Part shown: in pieces, positions 30,806-40,815 of the stretch
Position numbering within the stretch: position 1 is the stretch's first letter
How the letters are laid out: every line of letters starts with the position of its first letter
Position numbers and translations under genes: made by a program
The notes under the pieces: model-generated
The model's database searches: none
The model's input: the letters and a program-made list of their open reading frames with translations, nothing else
Told to the model about the DNA's origin: nothing
Assembly (NCBI RefSeq): GCF_007066085.1
Contig: NZ_CP041405.1
Coordinates: 4,853,001-4,917,000, forward strand
Source: Paenibacillus thiaminolyticus
Lineage (GTDB): Bacteria; Bacillota; Bacilli; Paenibacillales; Paenibacillaceae
Reading direction: 5' to 3'
DNA length: 64,000 bases

Positions 30806-31951
30806 GTGACAAGAGATGAGGCGCTGCGGCATTGGACGGATACGGCCGTTGCCGCGAAGCGGTGGGAGCAAATGCATGCGCTCCATCAGAGCGTGATGAG
30901 GGACAGAGACAGGCTGGCGGCGGAATTCATCGCGTCGTTCAAGCACCTATGCCGTCACATTCGGCGCATGCAGGACGAGAAGCGCAAGGGAAAAATCAAA
31001 TACATTCATTACTCGGCGCTGCGGAGCCGCCTCATGAGCGGCGATCACCGCTGCCGGATTGATGCGTATGACAGGCAGTGGTATGCGGATGCCGCGGACT
31101 GTTCCGCCGAATATGATGCAGGTTGGGCGTTCGGCCGCCTGGACGAGTTCACGCGCGCGATTGCGGAGCAGGGCAAAAGGTATGTCGGCAAGGTGCTGCC
31201 AGCCGATGTGGAGGCGGTCATGCGGGGCGAGGCCGTCTGGTATACGGCCTACCTCGTCAAGCTGGCCCGCCATGCGGTAAGAGAGGCGGTTCGCAGCGAC
31301 GAGTTCGCGGCCATCGACAAGGAAGACGAGCTCTACATCATGGTCGGCGAGTACAAGGACCGGAGCGAGCTGGTCTATCGCTATGAGGCCCGGGAGAAGG
31401 GCAGCCGCGAGATGCGGGAGATGCTCTCCGCGGGCCAGCGGAGCGAATATGTCTATGAAGTATTCAGCGGGACGGATCTGAGCGGGATGTATTTCTCCTT
31501 GCTCAACTTCAGCTACGCGAATCTGTCCGCAAGCACGCTGGCCGGCAATGCCATCTGGGGCTGCGCGTTCATCGGCTCGGACTTCCGCGGGGCCAATCTG
31601 GAAGGAGTCGATATGAACCGCAGCATCGTGCATGGGGCGAGCTTCAAGGAGGCGAACCTGCGGAACGCGAGCCTGGAGCATATTCAGGGAGGACTGTCCT
31701 TCCCGGCGCCGGAGGAGCTTCATATTCCGCCCTTCATGGAGACGAGCTTCCAGGATGCCAATCTGGAGCATGCGAGCTTCCGGGGGGCCGATCTGCGGGG
31801 CGCGGATTTCCGGGGCGCGGCTTTAAGGCAGGCATGCTTCACCGAGGCGGGACTGGAAGGCGCGATATTTGCGGCCGAGGATGTGAGGCATCTCGGCTTG
31901 AGCGAGCGGCAGCTCGCGGGCATCGTGATTGCGGAAGGGTGCCGGGCCTGA
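30806..31951 (+). CDS. Pentapeptide-repeat protein
   Basis: A 381-residue protein from GTG 30806 (AAAGGGAG seven bases upstream). The first 215 or so residues are charged and helical with no recognised domain. Residues about 225-350 contain pentapeptide repeats with the A(D/N)LXX pattern, for example FRGANLEGVDMNRS and FRGADLRGADFRGAALRQA, which form a right-handed quadrilateral beta-helix. Pentapeptide-repeat proteins often accompany VgrG genes in effector loci, perhaps as adaptors. No signal peptide. The role here is inferred from position only. Confidence 0.8.
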   Translation: MTRDEALRHWTDTAVAAKRWEQMHALHQSVMRDRDRLAAEFIASFKHLCRHIRRMQDEKRKGKIKYIHYSALRSRLMSGDHRCRIDAYDRQWYADAADCSAEYDAGWAFGRLDEFTRAIAEQGKRYVGKVLPADVEAVMRGEAVWYTAYLVKLARHAVREAVRSDEFAAIDKEDELYIMVGEYKDRSELVYRYEAREKGSREMREMLSAGQRSEYVYEVFSGTDLSGMYFSLLNFSYANLSASTLAGNAIWGCAFIGSDFRGANLEGVDMNRSIVHGASFKEANLRNASLEHIQGGLSFPAPEELHIPPFMETSFQDANLEHASFRGADLRGADFRGAALRQACFTEAGLEGAIFAAEDVRHLGLSERQLAGIVIAEGCRA

Positions 31952-32019
31952 TGCGCCGCGATTCGGCGGGGGCATACGACTGATCAGGAGTGATCAAATG
32001 GATAGGGGGCGGGAGGTAT

Positions 32020-32628
32020 ATGGACTATTTCATCATTGCGCAGGATGAGAGCGCGGATCAGCAATTCCGCTTCGCCGGCTTGAAATCGACGAATAAAATC
32101 ATCGAGGTGACGCCGGATCAGGCGGACGATATTCAGGACATTACCATCGTATTCGTCGAGGGCCAGGCCGACAGCGTCTACCCCGATTATATCGGCAAGC
32201 CGGTCGTGCTGGTGGCGGATGAGGTCAAAAAAGTGCTGGAGCTGCATGATCCGAAGCTGGTGTTCAAATGCGCCATCCTGTCAGACCCGAAGCACAGCAT
32301 GCAGAAGGTATACTGGCTCCTGCTGCTGCCGAGGGTCGACTGCTTGTCGGAGCGGACGGAGTTCCAGAAGACGGGCGCGGTCAAGCGCATCGTCATCGAT
32401 CAGGCGAAGGCTGCCGGACATGCCATTTTCCGGGTTCAAGGCTTGCTGGAGAAGCATGTCTTCATCCCTCTCGATGTGGCCGAGAGTCTGCTGCGAAGGG
32501 AGCTGCTGGGGATTCGGCTGGAGAAGGTGGAGCAAGATCGTGGAGATTCGGACGTATCCCAATCGGACGTATCCCAATCGGATGCATTCCGACCGGGCGC
32601 ATTTAAAGAAGGAGCGGTGCGCTCGTGA
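32020..32628 (+). CDS. Imm11 (DUF1629)-like protein
   Basis: A 202-residue protein starting at ATG 32020 after GGGAGG. The sequence DYFIIAQDESADQQFRF, KIIEVTPDQADDIQDIT and AKAAGHAIFRVQGLLEKH with RRELLGIRLEKVE resembles the Imm11/DUF1629 family. That family was named for immunity proteins but is frequently found as a fixed partner of VgrG and pentapeptide genes. It precedes the PAAR-like gene and is GC-rich like the structural genes, unlike the AT-rich immunity genes downstream, so an adaptor role is as likely as immunity. The tail has a short tandem repeat (DVSQSDVSQSD). Confidence 0.6.
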   Translation: MDYFIIAQDESADQQFRFAGLKSTNKIIEVTPDQADDIQDITIVFVEGQADSVYPDYIGKPVVLVADEVKKVLELHDPKLVFKCAILSDPKHSMQKVYWLLLLPRVDCLSERTEFQKTGAVKRIVIDQAKAAGHAIFRVQGLLEKHVFIPLDVAESLLRRELLGIRLEKVEQDRGDSDVSQSDVSQSDAFRPGAFKEGAVRS

Positions 32629-32674
32629 TTGATAAGCCGAGCGTTCATAGACGGAAAGGCAAGGAGGAATAGAT

Positions 32675-33184
32675 ATGCATGAAATGATAGCGGACGGCGG
32701 AGGCGGCGAGGGTCAAGCCGAGCCGAAATATGTGGTGCACGGCGCCTTCTGCGCCTGCAGCCAGGGAACGCGCCCCGCTCGGCTCATTATCCCGGCGAGC
32801 CACGGGGATTACATCCATGATCAGCCGCAATTGAATGTAGAGGACCAGGTGCCAATGGTCAATATCCGTCCGTTCGGACTATGTCAGAGCACGCAGAATC
32901 CTGCCGTGCAGGCCGTCATCGACGCGCTACCGCCGATGCCGAAGCAGGAGGAGGCCGGGTGGTTCGCCAGCCTGTTCATCAAGAAGGAGGCTCCGCCGCC
33001 GGAAGAGGTTCCGGTGCCCGTATGCGTAGCGATGTGCGTGCCCAATGTGACGCCGGGGATGCTCTGGCAATCGGGCAAGGAGAACGTGTTGGTCGAGGGT
33101 GCGCCCGCCCTGCTGAGCGACGGATGGATTACTTGCGCATACGGGGGCCTCATCACGATCGTGCACGACGGGCAAAGGGAATAG
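32675..33184 (+). CDS. DUF4280 PAAR-like protein
   Basis: A 169-residue cysteine-containing protein of the DUF4280 family. Features are an early VVHGAFCACSQGT, then GLCQSTQNPAVQ, CVAMCVPNV and a C-terminal LVEGAPALLSDGWITCAYGG that resembles a PAAR repeat. PAAR-like proteins cap the VgrG spike and sharpen it. The start follows AAGGAGG. It sits 22 bp before the VgrG-Rhs gene and is probably co-transcribed with it. No signal peptide, which fits loading on an intracellular machine. Confidence 0.8.
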   Translation: MHEMIADGGGGEGQAEPKYVVHGAFCACSQGTRPARLIIPASHGDYIHDQPQLNVEDQVPMVNIRPFGLCQSTQNPAVQAVIDALPPMPKQEEAGWFASLFIKKEAPPPEEVPVPVCVAMCVPNVTPGMLWQSGKENVLVEGAPALLSDGWITCAYGGLITIVHDGQRE

Positions 33185-33206
33185 AACCTCGAGGAGGGGG
33201 AAGAGG

Positions 33207-36200
33207 ATGAGGATTCGTTACGGGGGAGTAATCCTCGAACTCCCGGTTGAGCTTCAACGCCTGACCGGGCTTGTTTTAACGAGAGAGGTCAATGAACATA
33301 TCCAGCTTCAGTTCAGCGCCATCATCCCGGAAGAGAAGAAGGACAGTTATATTCATGAACTCGGGTACGGATCGCCGATTATCGTCTACCGGGAGCTGGA
33401 GGACAGCAGTGAACCGGACAGCGGGAGCCGGCAAGGGGAAGTGTTGTTCCACGGCCCGATCCGCCGGATGGATATCCAGTGTGTGCGCGGTGTGTATACG
33501 CTGCAGGCCGAAGCCTGTTCCTATACGTGGGCGATGGACATCGAGCGCAAGCGGCGCTCGTTCCAGCGGGTCGATATGACCTATGCCGATGTGATTGAGC
33601 AGGTGCTGCAGGACTATCCGCATGCCAATATGCAGGATCATGCGACGAATCACGCCCGGATTGGCGGGCTGATTATGCAGTATGACGAGACCGATTGGCA
33701 GTTCATCAAGCGGCTGGCCTCGCATTTCGGCGCTGTCGTGGTGCCGGATGCGGCTTCGGGAAGCGCTCGCTTCTCGCTCGGCGTATCTGCGGATCGGGAA
33801 CCGGTGGAGGTTAGCGATGCGCAATATGTCATCCGGAACGACTTCCGCCGCAGCCTGCTGGCGCGGACGAACGAGAATCCGGAGCTGCAGGAGACCGACT
33901 TCATCAGCTTCGAGATCGACACGCCGCTCTGGCTTCCGTTAGGGGGACGCGTCAGCTTCGCCCGGAGGCCGTTCGTTATCCGCGCCGCCGCATCAGCCGT
34001 GCGGGACGGCCTTCTGCGCCACACGTATACATTCTGCACCGCCGATGGAATCAGACAAGGCTATCGGTCCAATCCGCGGATTCAAGGCTTGTCGCTGGAC
34101 GGGACGATTACGGACATCTCGCGCAACCGCATTCGGGTGCAGTTGGCCATCGATTCCGCCCAGGCGAAGGGCGATACATGCTGGTTCCCTTATTCGACGG
34201 GGATAGACAACCAGATCTCGTACCTGATGCCGAAGCCGGGCTCGGGCGTCAAGCTGCATTTCCCGACGGTGAATGAGAGAGAAGCCATTGCGATCGGCTC
34301 GGTCAGGAAGGGAGGCGAGGCGAGCAAGTACGGGCATAAGCAGTCCGACCCGAAGGTGCGATCCTTAACGAATGATACGGGCAAGGAAATGAAGCTGACC
34401 GGACAGGATGTCGTCTTCAGCGCCAATGACGAGGGCAGCATCAAGGTGCGTGTGTCTGGAGACGGCACCGTGGAGATCGCCGCGGATACCGATCTATACC
34501 TCAGCGCCGCAACTGCTGTGGCGCTTGGGGCCAGCGAGAGCGCTGCGGCGGAAGCGGCTGCGGCCGTGCCGAAGCGAATCTCGATCTCGGCGGGGGAAGA
34601 TGTGTTCATCAGCCGGAGTCCGGGGGAATACGTCGATCCGGCGCATGCGATCGCAATCCAGGATTCGACTTATGTTCAAGGAGCGAAGATTATCTATCTG
34701 GGCGAGCCCGGCGAACCGCCTGCCGAGACCTTCGACGACAGTGCTCAGCTGGCCGAGGACGCCAAGCTGATGGAGGAGGTTAACGCTCAGGCGCTGGCCT
34801 ATCGCGAGGCGTGCATTGCCAAGGCGGAGGCGGCGAAGAGCAAGTTCGGGTTCGGCGCCATCGCCTTGGTGGTCGGCGTCGTCGCGGTAGCGGTCGCGAC
34901 GGTTGCGACCGGAGGCGCCGCACTGCCGCTAATCGTCGGCGCCGCCGGCACCGTCTCGGCCATCGTGGGCGCGAGCGAGATCGCGGAGGGCCGGGAGGAT
35001 TTCGCCAAGGCTCAGGTCGGCGATCTGAGCCAATCCTATAACTTCATGCGGGATACGGTGCTCGGCGGCGACGAGGAACTGTACAATATCGTCAAATACG
35101 GCTCGGTCACCATTTCCGTGCTGGGCGGAGGCTTCTTGGCCGGGGGCACGACTTTGTTGGCCGGCGGTGTGACCGGCGGGACGATGAGTGCGGGGATAAC
35201 AGCGATATTTGATCCGTACCAGCCATTGGACGGCACCTTCAGTTGGAAAGCGATGGCCGGGCATTATTTGAAGAGCTTCTATAACGGGGCCTTGGCCGGA
35301 ACGCTCTCGGCCGGCGTGTTGAAGGGTGTTCCGTGCGGGGCCGGTCCGCTCACCCAGTTCGGCGGCAGATATAGTGCAAGCTTCGTGGCTTCAAGTGTGC
35401 TCGATATCAGCAATTCCGGCGATGTGAATTTCCTGAACAATGCGGTAAGCAGCGTATTCGGCGCGGCGTTCTCCTTCATGGGAGGAAAAAGCCGGATCGG
35501 CCGCTACGGCGCGTCCGTCACCGGGGATATGGCTGGAGGTTCCGCGATCCAGCTTCTGCAGAACGGGACCATCGACAAGGATACTTTTTTTGACCAATTG
35601 AAAAAGTCCCTCGTGAGCAATGTCGGAAATCTGGTGACGAGGTTAGACCCGATTGATGTCGCCAAAGGCCGGTTCTATCTGCAAGCGACTGATCTGGTCG
35701 TGCATGATATCGGTGATACGCTGGAGCTGACGCGCAGCTTCAATTCGCAGAACCCGTTCGTGGGCATGCTGGGCAAAGGCTGGCTTAGTTCGCTGGAGAG
35801 CTCGCTGACCCGGGTAGAGGATCGCGCCTTCCTTATCTGTATGGATGGCCACTATGAGAGCTTCATCCTCCAGGAGGGCGAATGGCGCAATGAACGGTCG
35901 GGAGCGCTCGATTACCGGTTAGTCGAGGAGCCGCGCCGAGGGAGATATGTCGTCAAGCATCAACGATACACGTATGTCTATGACGGGTCCACCGGACGGC
36001 TGGTCTCGTTCACCGACGGCAACGGCAACCGCACGGAGCTGGAATATGAGGAGGAAGGCCTGCGATCGTTGACGACGCCAGGCGGCAAGGAGCTTGCTTT
36101 TACCTGGAGGAACGGCAAGCTCGCCGCGATCACGGACAACATCGGGCGCATGGTCGAATACCGGTATGCGGGCGATCTGCTGGCCGGGGTCACCTACCCG

Positions 36201-39200
36201 AACAAGGGCGAGGTCACTTACGCCTATGATAGCGAAGGGCGTCTCACTTCGATTACCGATCAGAATGGCCATACCTATGTGCGCAATGAGTACGACCACG
36301 CCGATCGGGTCATTCGCCAGTATGACGGCGAGGGCCATGTCGCGGATATCGTCTACGACGAGCGGGCCAGGATGACGACCTTTACGTTTCATGCCACCGG
36401 AGTCGTGGAGACGTACAAATACAACCGCGATTATTTGGTTACGGAAGCGCACTACGATGACGGCACGCAGGAAGCCTACACCTACGATGCCTGGCAGAAC
36501 AAGGACAGCCATACGGCCGCCAACGGCACCGTCACGCGCTGGGTGTACGATGCCTATGGCCATTTGCTGGAGGAGGTTCGGCCTGATGGCACGAAGGTGG
36601 AGCACCAGTACGACGAAGACGGGAACCGGATTCGCACGGCGACGGCCGGTGGCAGCGAGACTTGTTACGCCTACGATACCCAGGGGAATCTGCTGGAGGA
36701 ACGGGTGCGGATCGACGACACGAACGAATCCGTCACCGCTTATGAGTATGATGAATTCGGACGGCTGATCCGCCGCATCGATCCGATGGGCCAAGCGACA
36801 ACGTTCCGGCATGAGGTCAAGCATACCGATGCGCCGACCTTCGTACAGGATGCGGAAGGCCAGCAGTTCAAGTATGGCTATGACGCCGCGGCCCGGATGA
36901 CGAGCATTACGACCTCCTACGGCACGGTGGAGATTGCCTACAATGTGCTGAACCAGCGGACGCGCATCATCGATGCGGCCGGCAACACGACGGTGCTGTT
37001 CTATGATCCGATGGGCAATGTGATCAAAAAAGTGCTGCCGAACGAATATGTGGAGCGCTTGGGCAACGGCATCGGGACGGAATATCGCTACGACTTCATG
37101 GACCGCCTCATTCGGACAACGGATCCGATGCAGAACGAGCAGCGGGTCATGTACGATATCCATGACAATCTGGTGAAGGCCGTCCATCCGAACGAATATA
37201 GCCGGACAGAGGATGACGGGGCCGGAGTCGAATATGAATACGATCACCGGAACCGCCGCATCCGGAGCTTGTTCCCGGACGGCGGCATCGCCCGCACGAA
37301 GTATGATGCTGTCGGCAATATCATCAAGACGATCGATCCGGAACGGTATAATCCTGAGACTGATGATGGTCCGGGCACCGAGTATGTCTATGATGAGATG
37401 AACCGTCTCGTTCAGATTACCGATCCAGAGGGGCATGTCATCAAGCGCTTCTTGTATGACGAGGAAGGCAGAGTCGTCAAAATGATCGATGCCCGCGGGT
37501 GGCTAAGCGGGGAGACGGATGAAGAGCGCTTCGGCACGCTGTATGCCTATAACCGGGCCGGCTGGCTGGTCGAGAAGCGGGAGCCGATCGAAGCCGAGGG
37601 CGGGGCGATCCTGTACAAGCTGACCTTGTACCGGCATGACCAGGCGGGCCGTCTCGTGGAAGAGCGGCGGACGGCGGAGCATGTCGGGGCGACCGGGTAT
37701 GCGAGCCGGTACCATCGTATCCGCTACCGGCATGACAAGCTGGGCCGGGTCATCCTGGTCGAGGATGATACGGGAGCCGAGATCCGCTACACCTATGATT
37801 GCTTGAATCAGGTTACGTCCGAGCGGCGCAAGCTGAGCGAGCAGAAGGAACAAGTCACCCGCTATCAGTACAACGCGGTCGGGCTGCTAGAACGCAAAAT
37901 CGATCTGATCGATGCGGAAGATCTGGCGGAGGGCCGCTCGTTGAGCGGAAGCGAGGATAAGATCGCCGCCGTGACCTCCTATCGCTATGACCGGAACGGC
38001 AATATGATCAAGCTGGTCACGCCGGAAGGCTATGAGACCGAGATCAGCTACGATCGGGCCGATCGCATCATTCAGATTAGCCGCCGGGAACGCCAGGACA
38101 GCAAGGCGCGGAGTGTCTACTTCAAGTATGACCGTGCGGGCAATGTGCTGGAGGAGACGGATACGAACGGCCACCGCGTGGCCTATAGCTATGATCTGAT
38201 GAATCGCCTCATCCGCACGACAGGCAAGCGGGGCGAGACGACGCGCCTGTTCTATGATCGGACGGGACAGATCATCAAGCGGGTGTCGCCGAACCAGTAT
38301 AATCCGCTTACGGATGACGGCGACGGCACTATATACCGTTATGATGCGTTGAACCGGCTGATCGAGGTTCGCGATGCCTGCGGTCAGATCGTGGAGCAGA
38401 ACCGTTATAATCAGGCGGGCGAGTTGATCCGAAAGCTGAGCGAAGGCATTGGCGTGGAATATACGTATACCATCGGCGGCCGGGTGAAGCAGATTCGCAC
38501 CGCGGAGGCTGCAGCCCGCGGCAAGGTAAGCCAGGAGTACACGTACGACGCGCTTGGCAATATTACGGGCGTCGTGGACGGCGAAGGGAATAGGACGTGC
38601 CACAGCCTGGACGCATGGGGCAACATACGGGTGCTCACTCGTGCGGATGGAAGCGAGGAGCGGTACAGCTACGACCGTGCAGGAAATATCATTAGCTCCA
38701 CGGACGCCAACGGCCATACGACCTTGTACCGCTACAACAGTCTGGGCAAGCTGGCGGCGGTGGAGGATCCGTCGCAGCAGCATATTGAGTACCAATACGA
38801 CCGCCAGGGCCGGCTGACGCGGCAGGTCGATCGCAACGAGCGCGTTATCGAGTATGCGTACAACTTCGACGACCAACTGGTGAAGCGAAGAGAAGCCGCA
38901 GGAGGCGCGGAAGAAATCTACGTCTACAACGAGGATGGCATGCTGCGAACGGCCGGCAATGATCGGATGCGGTATGACTATACGTATACGCCGGACGGCA
39001 GATTGGCGGCGAAGTATATAAGCGAACCGCCGCTTGGCATCCGCCGCAAGGGCGAATGGGCTGGATCGCCTCCGTTCGCGGACCCGTTGACAAGTCCCGG
39101 AGCGAATGGAGCGGCCGCTCCCCAGTCTTGGCATCCGATGGATGCGCTTGAGCCGGAGGCTGCGGGTGCGGGTATGCGTAAACTGCTCGAGTTCCGCTAT

Positions 39201-40802
39201 GACCCGGACGGACAGGTAACCGGGTTGACCGACGCCGCAGGCAGACATACGGAATACCGCTATGATAAAATAGGCCGTATCCAGGAAGTTCTGCAGGGCC
39301 GGGAACGTCTCGCGCAGTACCGCTATGGCGAAGGCAACCGCATCGCCTCCATTCTGTACGGAAGCGGGATCAGCGTCGAATACGGCTATGACCGGGACGG
39401 CCAGATGACGAGTCTGCGGGCGGCCGGCCAAGACGGCCGGGACCTGATGCGCCATACGTACAGCTACGACAATAACGGCAACCAGATTGCCAAGATGGAG
39501 CATCATCAGCTTACCCTTTACAGCTATGACCGCTTGAACCGCTTGCAGGAAGTGGATTACGGCAGCGGCGCCCAGGAGTCGTATAGCTACGACCCGGCGG
39601 GGAACCGCATCCGCCGCGTGCTGGACGGACATGCCACAAGCTATGCCTACGACAGCCGCAACCGTCTGCTGTCGCTGCTCGAGGACGACGGTAGCCGCAC
39701 CGAATTCGAGTACGACCGCCAGGGCAATTTGCTCTTCGAACGCTCTGGCTGCGCCATGACGACCTATGCCTATGACGCGTTCAATCGGACCGCGCAGGTC
39801 GAGATGCCGGACGGCAGCTATGTCCGCCATGACTACGACCCGGAAGGGCTGCGTAGCGGCATATGCGAGAACGGCGTGACCAGCCGCTTCGTGTTCGACG
39901 GCTGGAACATGGTGAACGAGTTGGACGAGGAGTGGAACGCGAAGGCCTCCTATGTGCGCGGTCATGAATTGCTGGCGCAAGTGGACGGCCAAGGAGATGC
40001 CTACTACTACCTGAACAACCAGCACGGCGACGTCGTGCATATCACGAATCGGCTGGGCGGCATCGTCAACAGCTACGAGTACGACGCCTTCGGCCATACC
40101 TTGTCCGCCACCGAAGGCATCCCGAACCGCTTCCGCTATGCGGGCGAGCAGTTCGACCCCGTCACGCAGCAATATTACCTGCGCGCGCGGTTCTACAACC
40201 CGGTCATTGCCCGGTTCACCCAGGAGGACGAGTACCGCGGCGACGGCCTGAACCTGTACGCGTACGTGGGTAACAACCCAATTCGGTATGTGGACCCGAG
40301 CGGGTATAGCAGCCAGAATGTTGGTTGCGGTGGTGGCGGTAAGAAGGAAGGGCCTTATGGAGGACAAAATAAATCTGATTTTAATGAGTTTACAGAAATA
40401 ACGTTAAAATACAAACCCGAAATGCCTAAATATCAATTTATTAGAAAAGCTCAAGCTCTTCAAAAATTGGGAGATGAAGGAAAATTAGTCAAGGCACAAA
40501 ATCCTGTATCAAGAGATAGAAGTGTTACGAAGAATTATAGACAAGATCTAATTAAAAGGATTTGGAAGCAATATGGAAGAAATAATCGAGACTTTGCAGA
40601 TAGGCTAATAGATAAAATTACCGATCATAAAAAAATGCAACCTGATCACATTTGGGAATTGCAGCTTAATGGTCCAGATAATGTAAATAATCTCAAGTTT
40701 TTGGACTCATTTACAAATGAGGATATTGGATTGAGGCAAATCTGGCCACAAATAAGAAATTTACCAGTAGGTACAAGAATTAAAATAAAGATAGAATTAT
40801 AA
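33207..40802 (+). CDS. VgrG-Rhs polymorphic toxin with nuclease-like tip
   Basis: A 2531-residue multidomain effector. Residues 1-450 are VgrG-like, related to the protein at 29268. About 546-595 and 632-668 are strongly hydrophobic Gly/Ala-rich segments. A DUF6531-type start lies at about 814-869 (DPIDVAKGRFYL). Rhs/YD repeats span about 920-2300. The Rhs core motif (RFRYAGEQFDPVTQQYYLRA) ends at DPSGYS (residue 2368). The C-terminal 163 residues are the toxin tip, with PDHIWELQLNG and NNLKFLD resembling His-Me-finger (HNH-like) nucleases. Base composition switches sharply from GC-rich to AT-rich right after DPSGYS, so the tip is an exchangeable cassette. The immunity gene follows 13 bp later. 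Confidence 0.88.
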   Translation: MRIRYGGVILELPVELQRLTGLVLTREVNEHIQLQFSAIIPEEKKDSYIHELGYGSPIIVYRELEDSSEPDSGSRQGEVLFHGPIRRMDIQCVRGVYTLQAEACSYTWAMDIERKRRSFQRVDMTYADVIEQVLQDYPHANMQDHATNHARIGGLIMQYDETDWQFIKRLASHFGAVVVPDAASGSARFSLGVSADREPVEVSDAQYVIRNDFRRSLLARTNENPELQETDFISFEIDTPLWLPLGGRVSFARRPFVIRAAASAVRDGLLRHTYTFCTADGIRQGYRSNPRIQGLSLDGTITDISRNRIRVQLAIDSAQAKGDTCWFPYSTGIDNQISYLMPKPGSGVKLHFPTVNEREAIAIGSVRKGGEASKYGHKQSDPKVRSLTNDTGKEMKLTGQDVVFSANDEGSIKVRVSGDGTVEIAADTDLYLSAATAVALGASESAAAEAAAAVPKRISISAGEDVFISRSPGEYVDPAHAIAIQDSTYVQGAKIIYLGEPGEPPAETFDDSAQLAEDAKLMEEVNAQALAYREACIAKAEAAKSKFGFGAIALVVGVVAVAVATVATGGAALPLIVGAAGTVSAIVGASEIAEGREDFAKAQVGDLSQSYNFMRDTVLGGDEELYNIVKYGSVTISVLGGGFLAGGTTLLAGGVTGGTMSAGITAIFDPYQPLDGTFSWKAMAGHYLKSFYNGALAGTLSAGVLKGVPCGAGPLTQFGGRYSASFVASSVLDISNSGDVNFLNNAVSSVFGAAFSFMGGKSRIGRYGASVTGDMAGGSAIQLLQNGTIDKDTFFDQLKKSLVSNVGNLVTRLDPIDVAKGRFYLQATDLVVHDIGDTLELTRSFNSQNPFVGMLGKGWLSSLESSLTRVEDRAFLICMDGHYESFILQEGEWRNERSGALDYRLVEEPRRGRYVVKHQRYTYVYDGSTGRLVSFTDGNGNRTELEYEEEGLRSLTTPGGKELAFTWRNGKLAAITDNIGRMVEYRYAGDLLAGVTYPNKGEVTYAYDSEGRLTSITDQNGHTYVRNEYDHADRVIRQYDGEGHVADIVYDERARMTTFTFHATGVVETYKYNRDYLVTEAHYDDGTQEAYTYDAWQNKDSHTAANGTVTRWVYDAYGHLLEEVRPDGTKVEHQYDEDGNRIRTATAGGSETCYAYDTQGNLLEERVRIDDTNESVTAYEYDEFGRLIRRIDPMGQATTFRHEVKHTDAPTFVQDAEGQQFKYGYDAAARMTSITTSYGTVEIAYNVLNQRTRIIDAAGNTTVLFYDPMGNVIKKVLPNEYVERLGNGIGTEYRYDFMDRLIRTTDPMQNEQRVMYDIHDNLVKAVHPNEYSRTEDDGAGVEYEYDHRNRRIRSLFPDGGIARTKYDAVGNIIKTIDPERYNPETDDGPGTEYVYDEMNRLVQITDPEGHVIKRFLYDEEGRVVKMIDARGWLSGETDEERFGTLYAYNRAGWLVEKREPIEAEGGAILYKLTLYRHDQAGRLVEERRTAEHVGATGYASRYHRIRYRHDKLGRVILVEDDTGAEIRYTYDCLNQVTSERRKLSEQKEQVTRYQYNAVGLLERKIDLIDAEDLAEGRSLSGSEDKIAAVTSYRYDRNGNMIKLVTPEGYETEISYDRADRIIQISRRERQDSKARSVYFKYDRAGNVLEETDTNGHRVAYSYDLMNRLIRTTGKRGETTRLFYDRTGQIIKRVSPNQYNPLTDDGDGTIYRYDALNRLIEVRDACGQIVEQNRYNQAGELIRKLSEGIGVEYTYTIGGRVKQIRTAEAAARGKVSQEYTYDALGNITGVVDGEGNRTCHSLDAWGNIRVLTRADGSEERYSYDRAGNIISSTDANGHTTLYRYNSLGKLAAVEDPSQQHIEYQYDRQGRLTRQVDRNERVIEYAYNFDDQLVKRREAAGGAEEIYVYNEDGMLRTAGNDRMRYDYTYTPDGRLAAKYISEPPLGIRRKGEWAGSPPFADPLTSPGANGAAAPQSWHPMDALEPEAAGAGMRKLLEFRYDPDGQVTGLTDAAGRHTEYRYDKIGRIQEVLQGRERLAQYRYGEGNRIASILYGSGISVEYGYDRDGQMTSLRAAGQDGRDLMRHTYSYDNNGNQIAKMEHHQLTLYSYDRLNRLQEVDYGSGAQESYSYDPAGNRIRRVLDGHATSYAYDSRNRLLSLLEDDGSRTEFEYDRQGNLLFERSGCAMTTYAYDAFNRTAQVEMPDGSYVRHDYDPEGLRSGICENGVTSRFVFDGWNMVNELDEEWNAKASYVRGHELLAQVDGQGDAYYYLNNQHGDVVHITNRLGGIVNSYEYDAFGHTLSATEGIPNRFRYAGEQFDPVTQQYYLRARFYNPVIARFTQEDEYRGDGLNLYAYVGNNPIRYVDPSGYSSQNVGCGGGGKKEGPYGGQNKSDFNEFTEITLKYKPEMPKYQFIRKAQALQKLGDEGKLVKAQNPVSRDRSVTKNYRQDLIKRIWKQYGRNNRDFADRLIDKITDHKKMQPDHIWELQLNGPDNVNNLKFLDSFTNEDIGLRQIWPQIRNLPVGTRIKIKIEL

Positions 40803-40815
40803 GAGGTGAAAGTTA

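Noticed and set aside
35970..40130. Many regularly spaced short repeats in the Rhs gene, considered as a tandem-repeat or CRISPR-like array
   Set aside because: The repeats are degenerate YD-repeat codons in one open frame, not identical repeats with unique spacers.
37887..40367. 826-codon minus-strand open frame across the Rhs repeats
   Set aside because: It mirrors the repetitive YD coding sequence and has no start signal or domain. Similar antisense frames occur elsewhere in this GC-rich gene.
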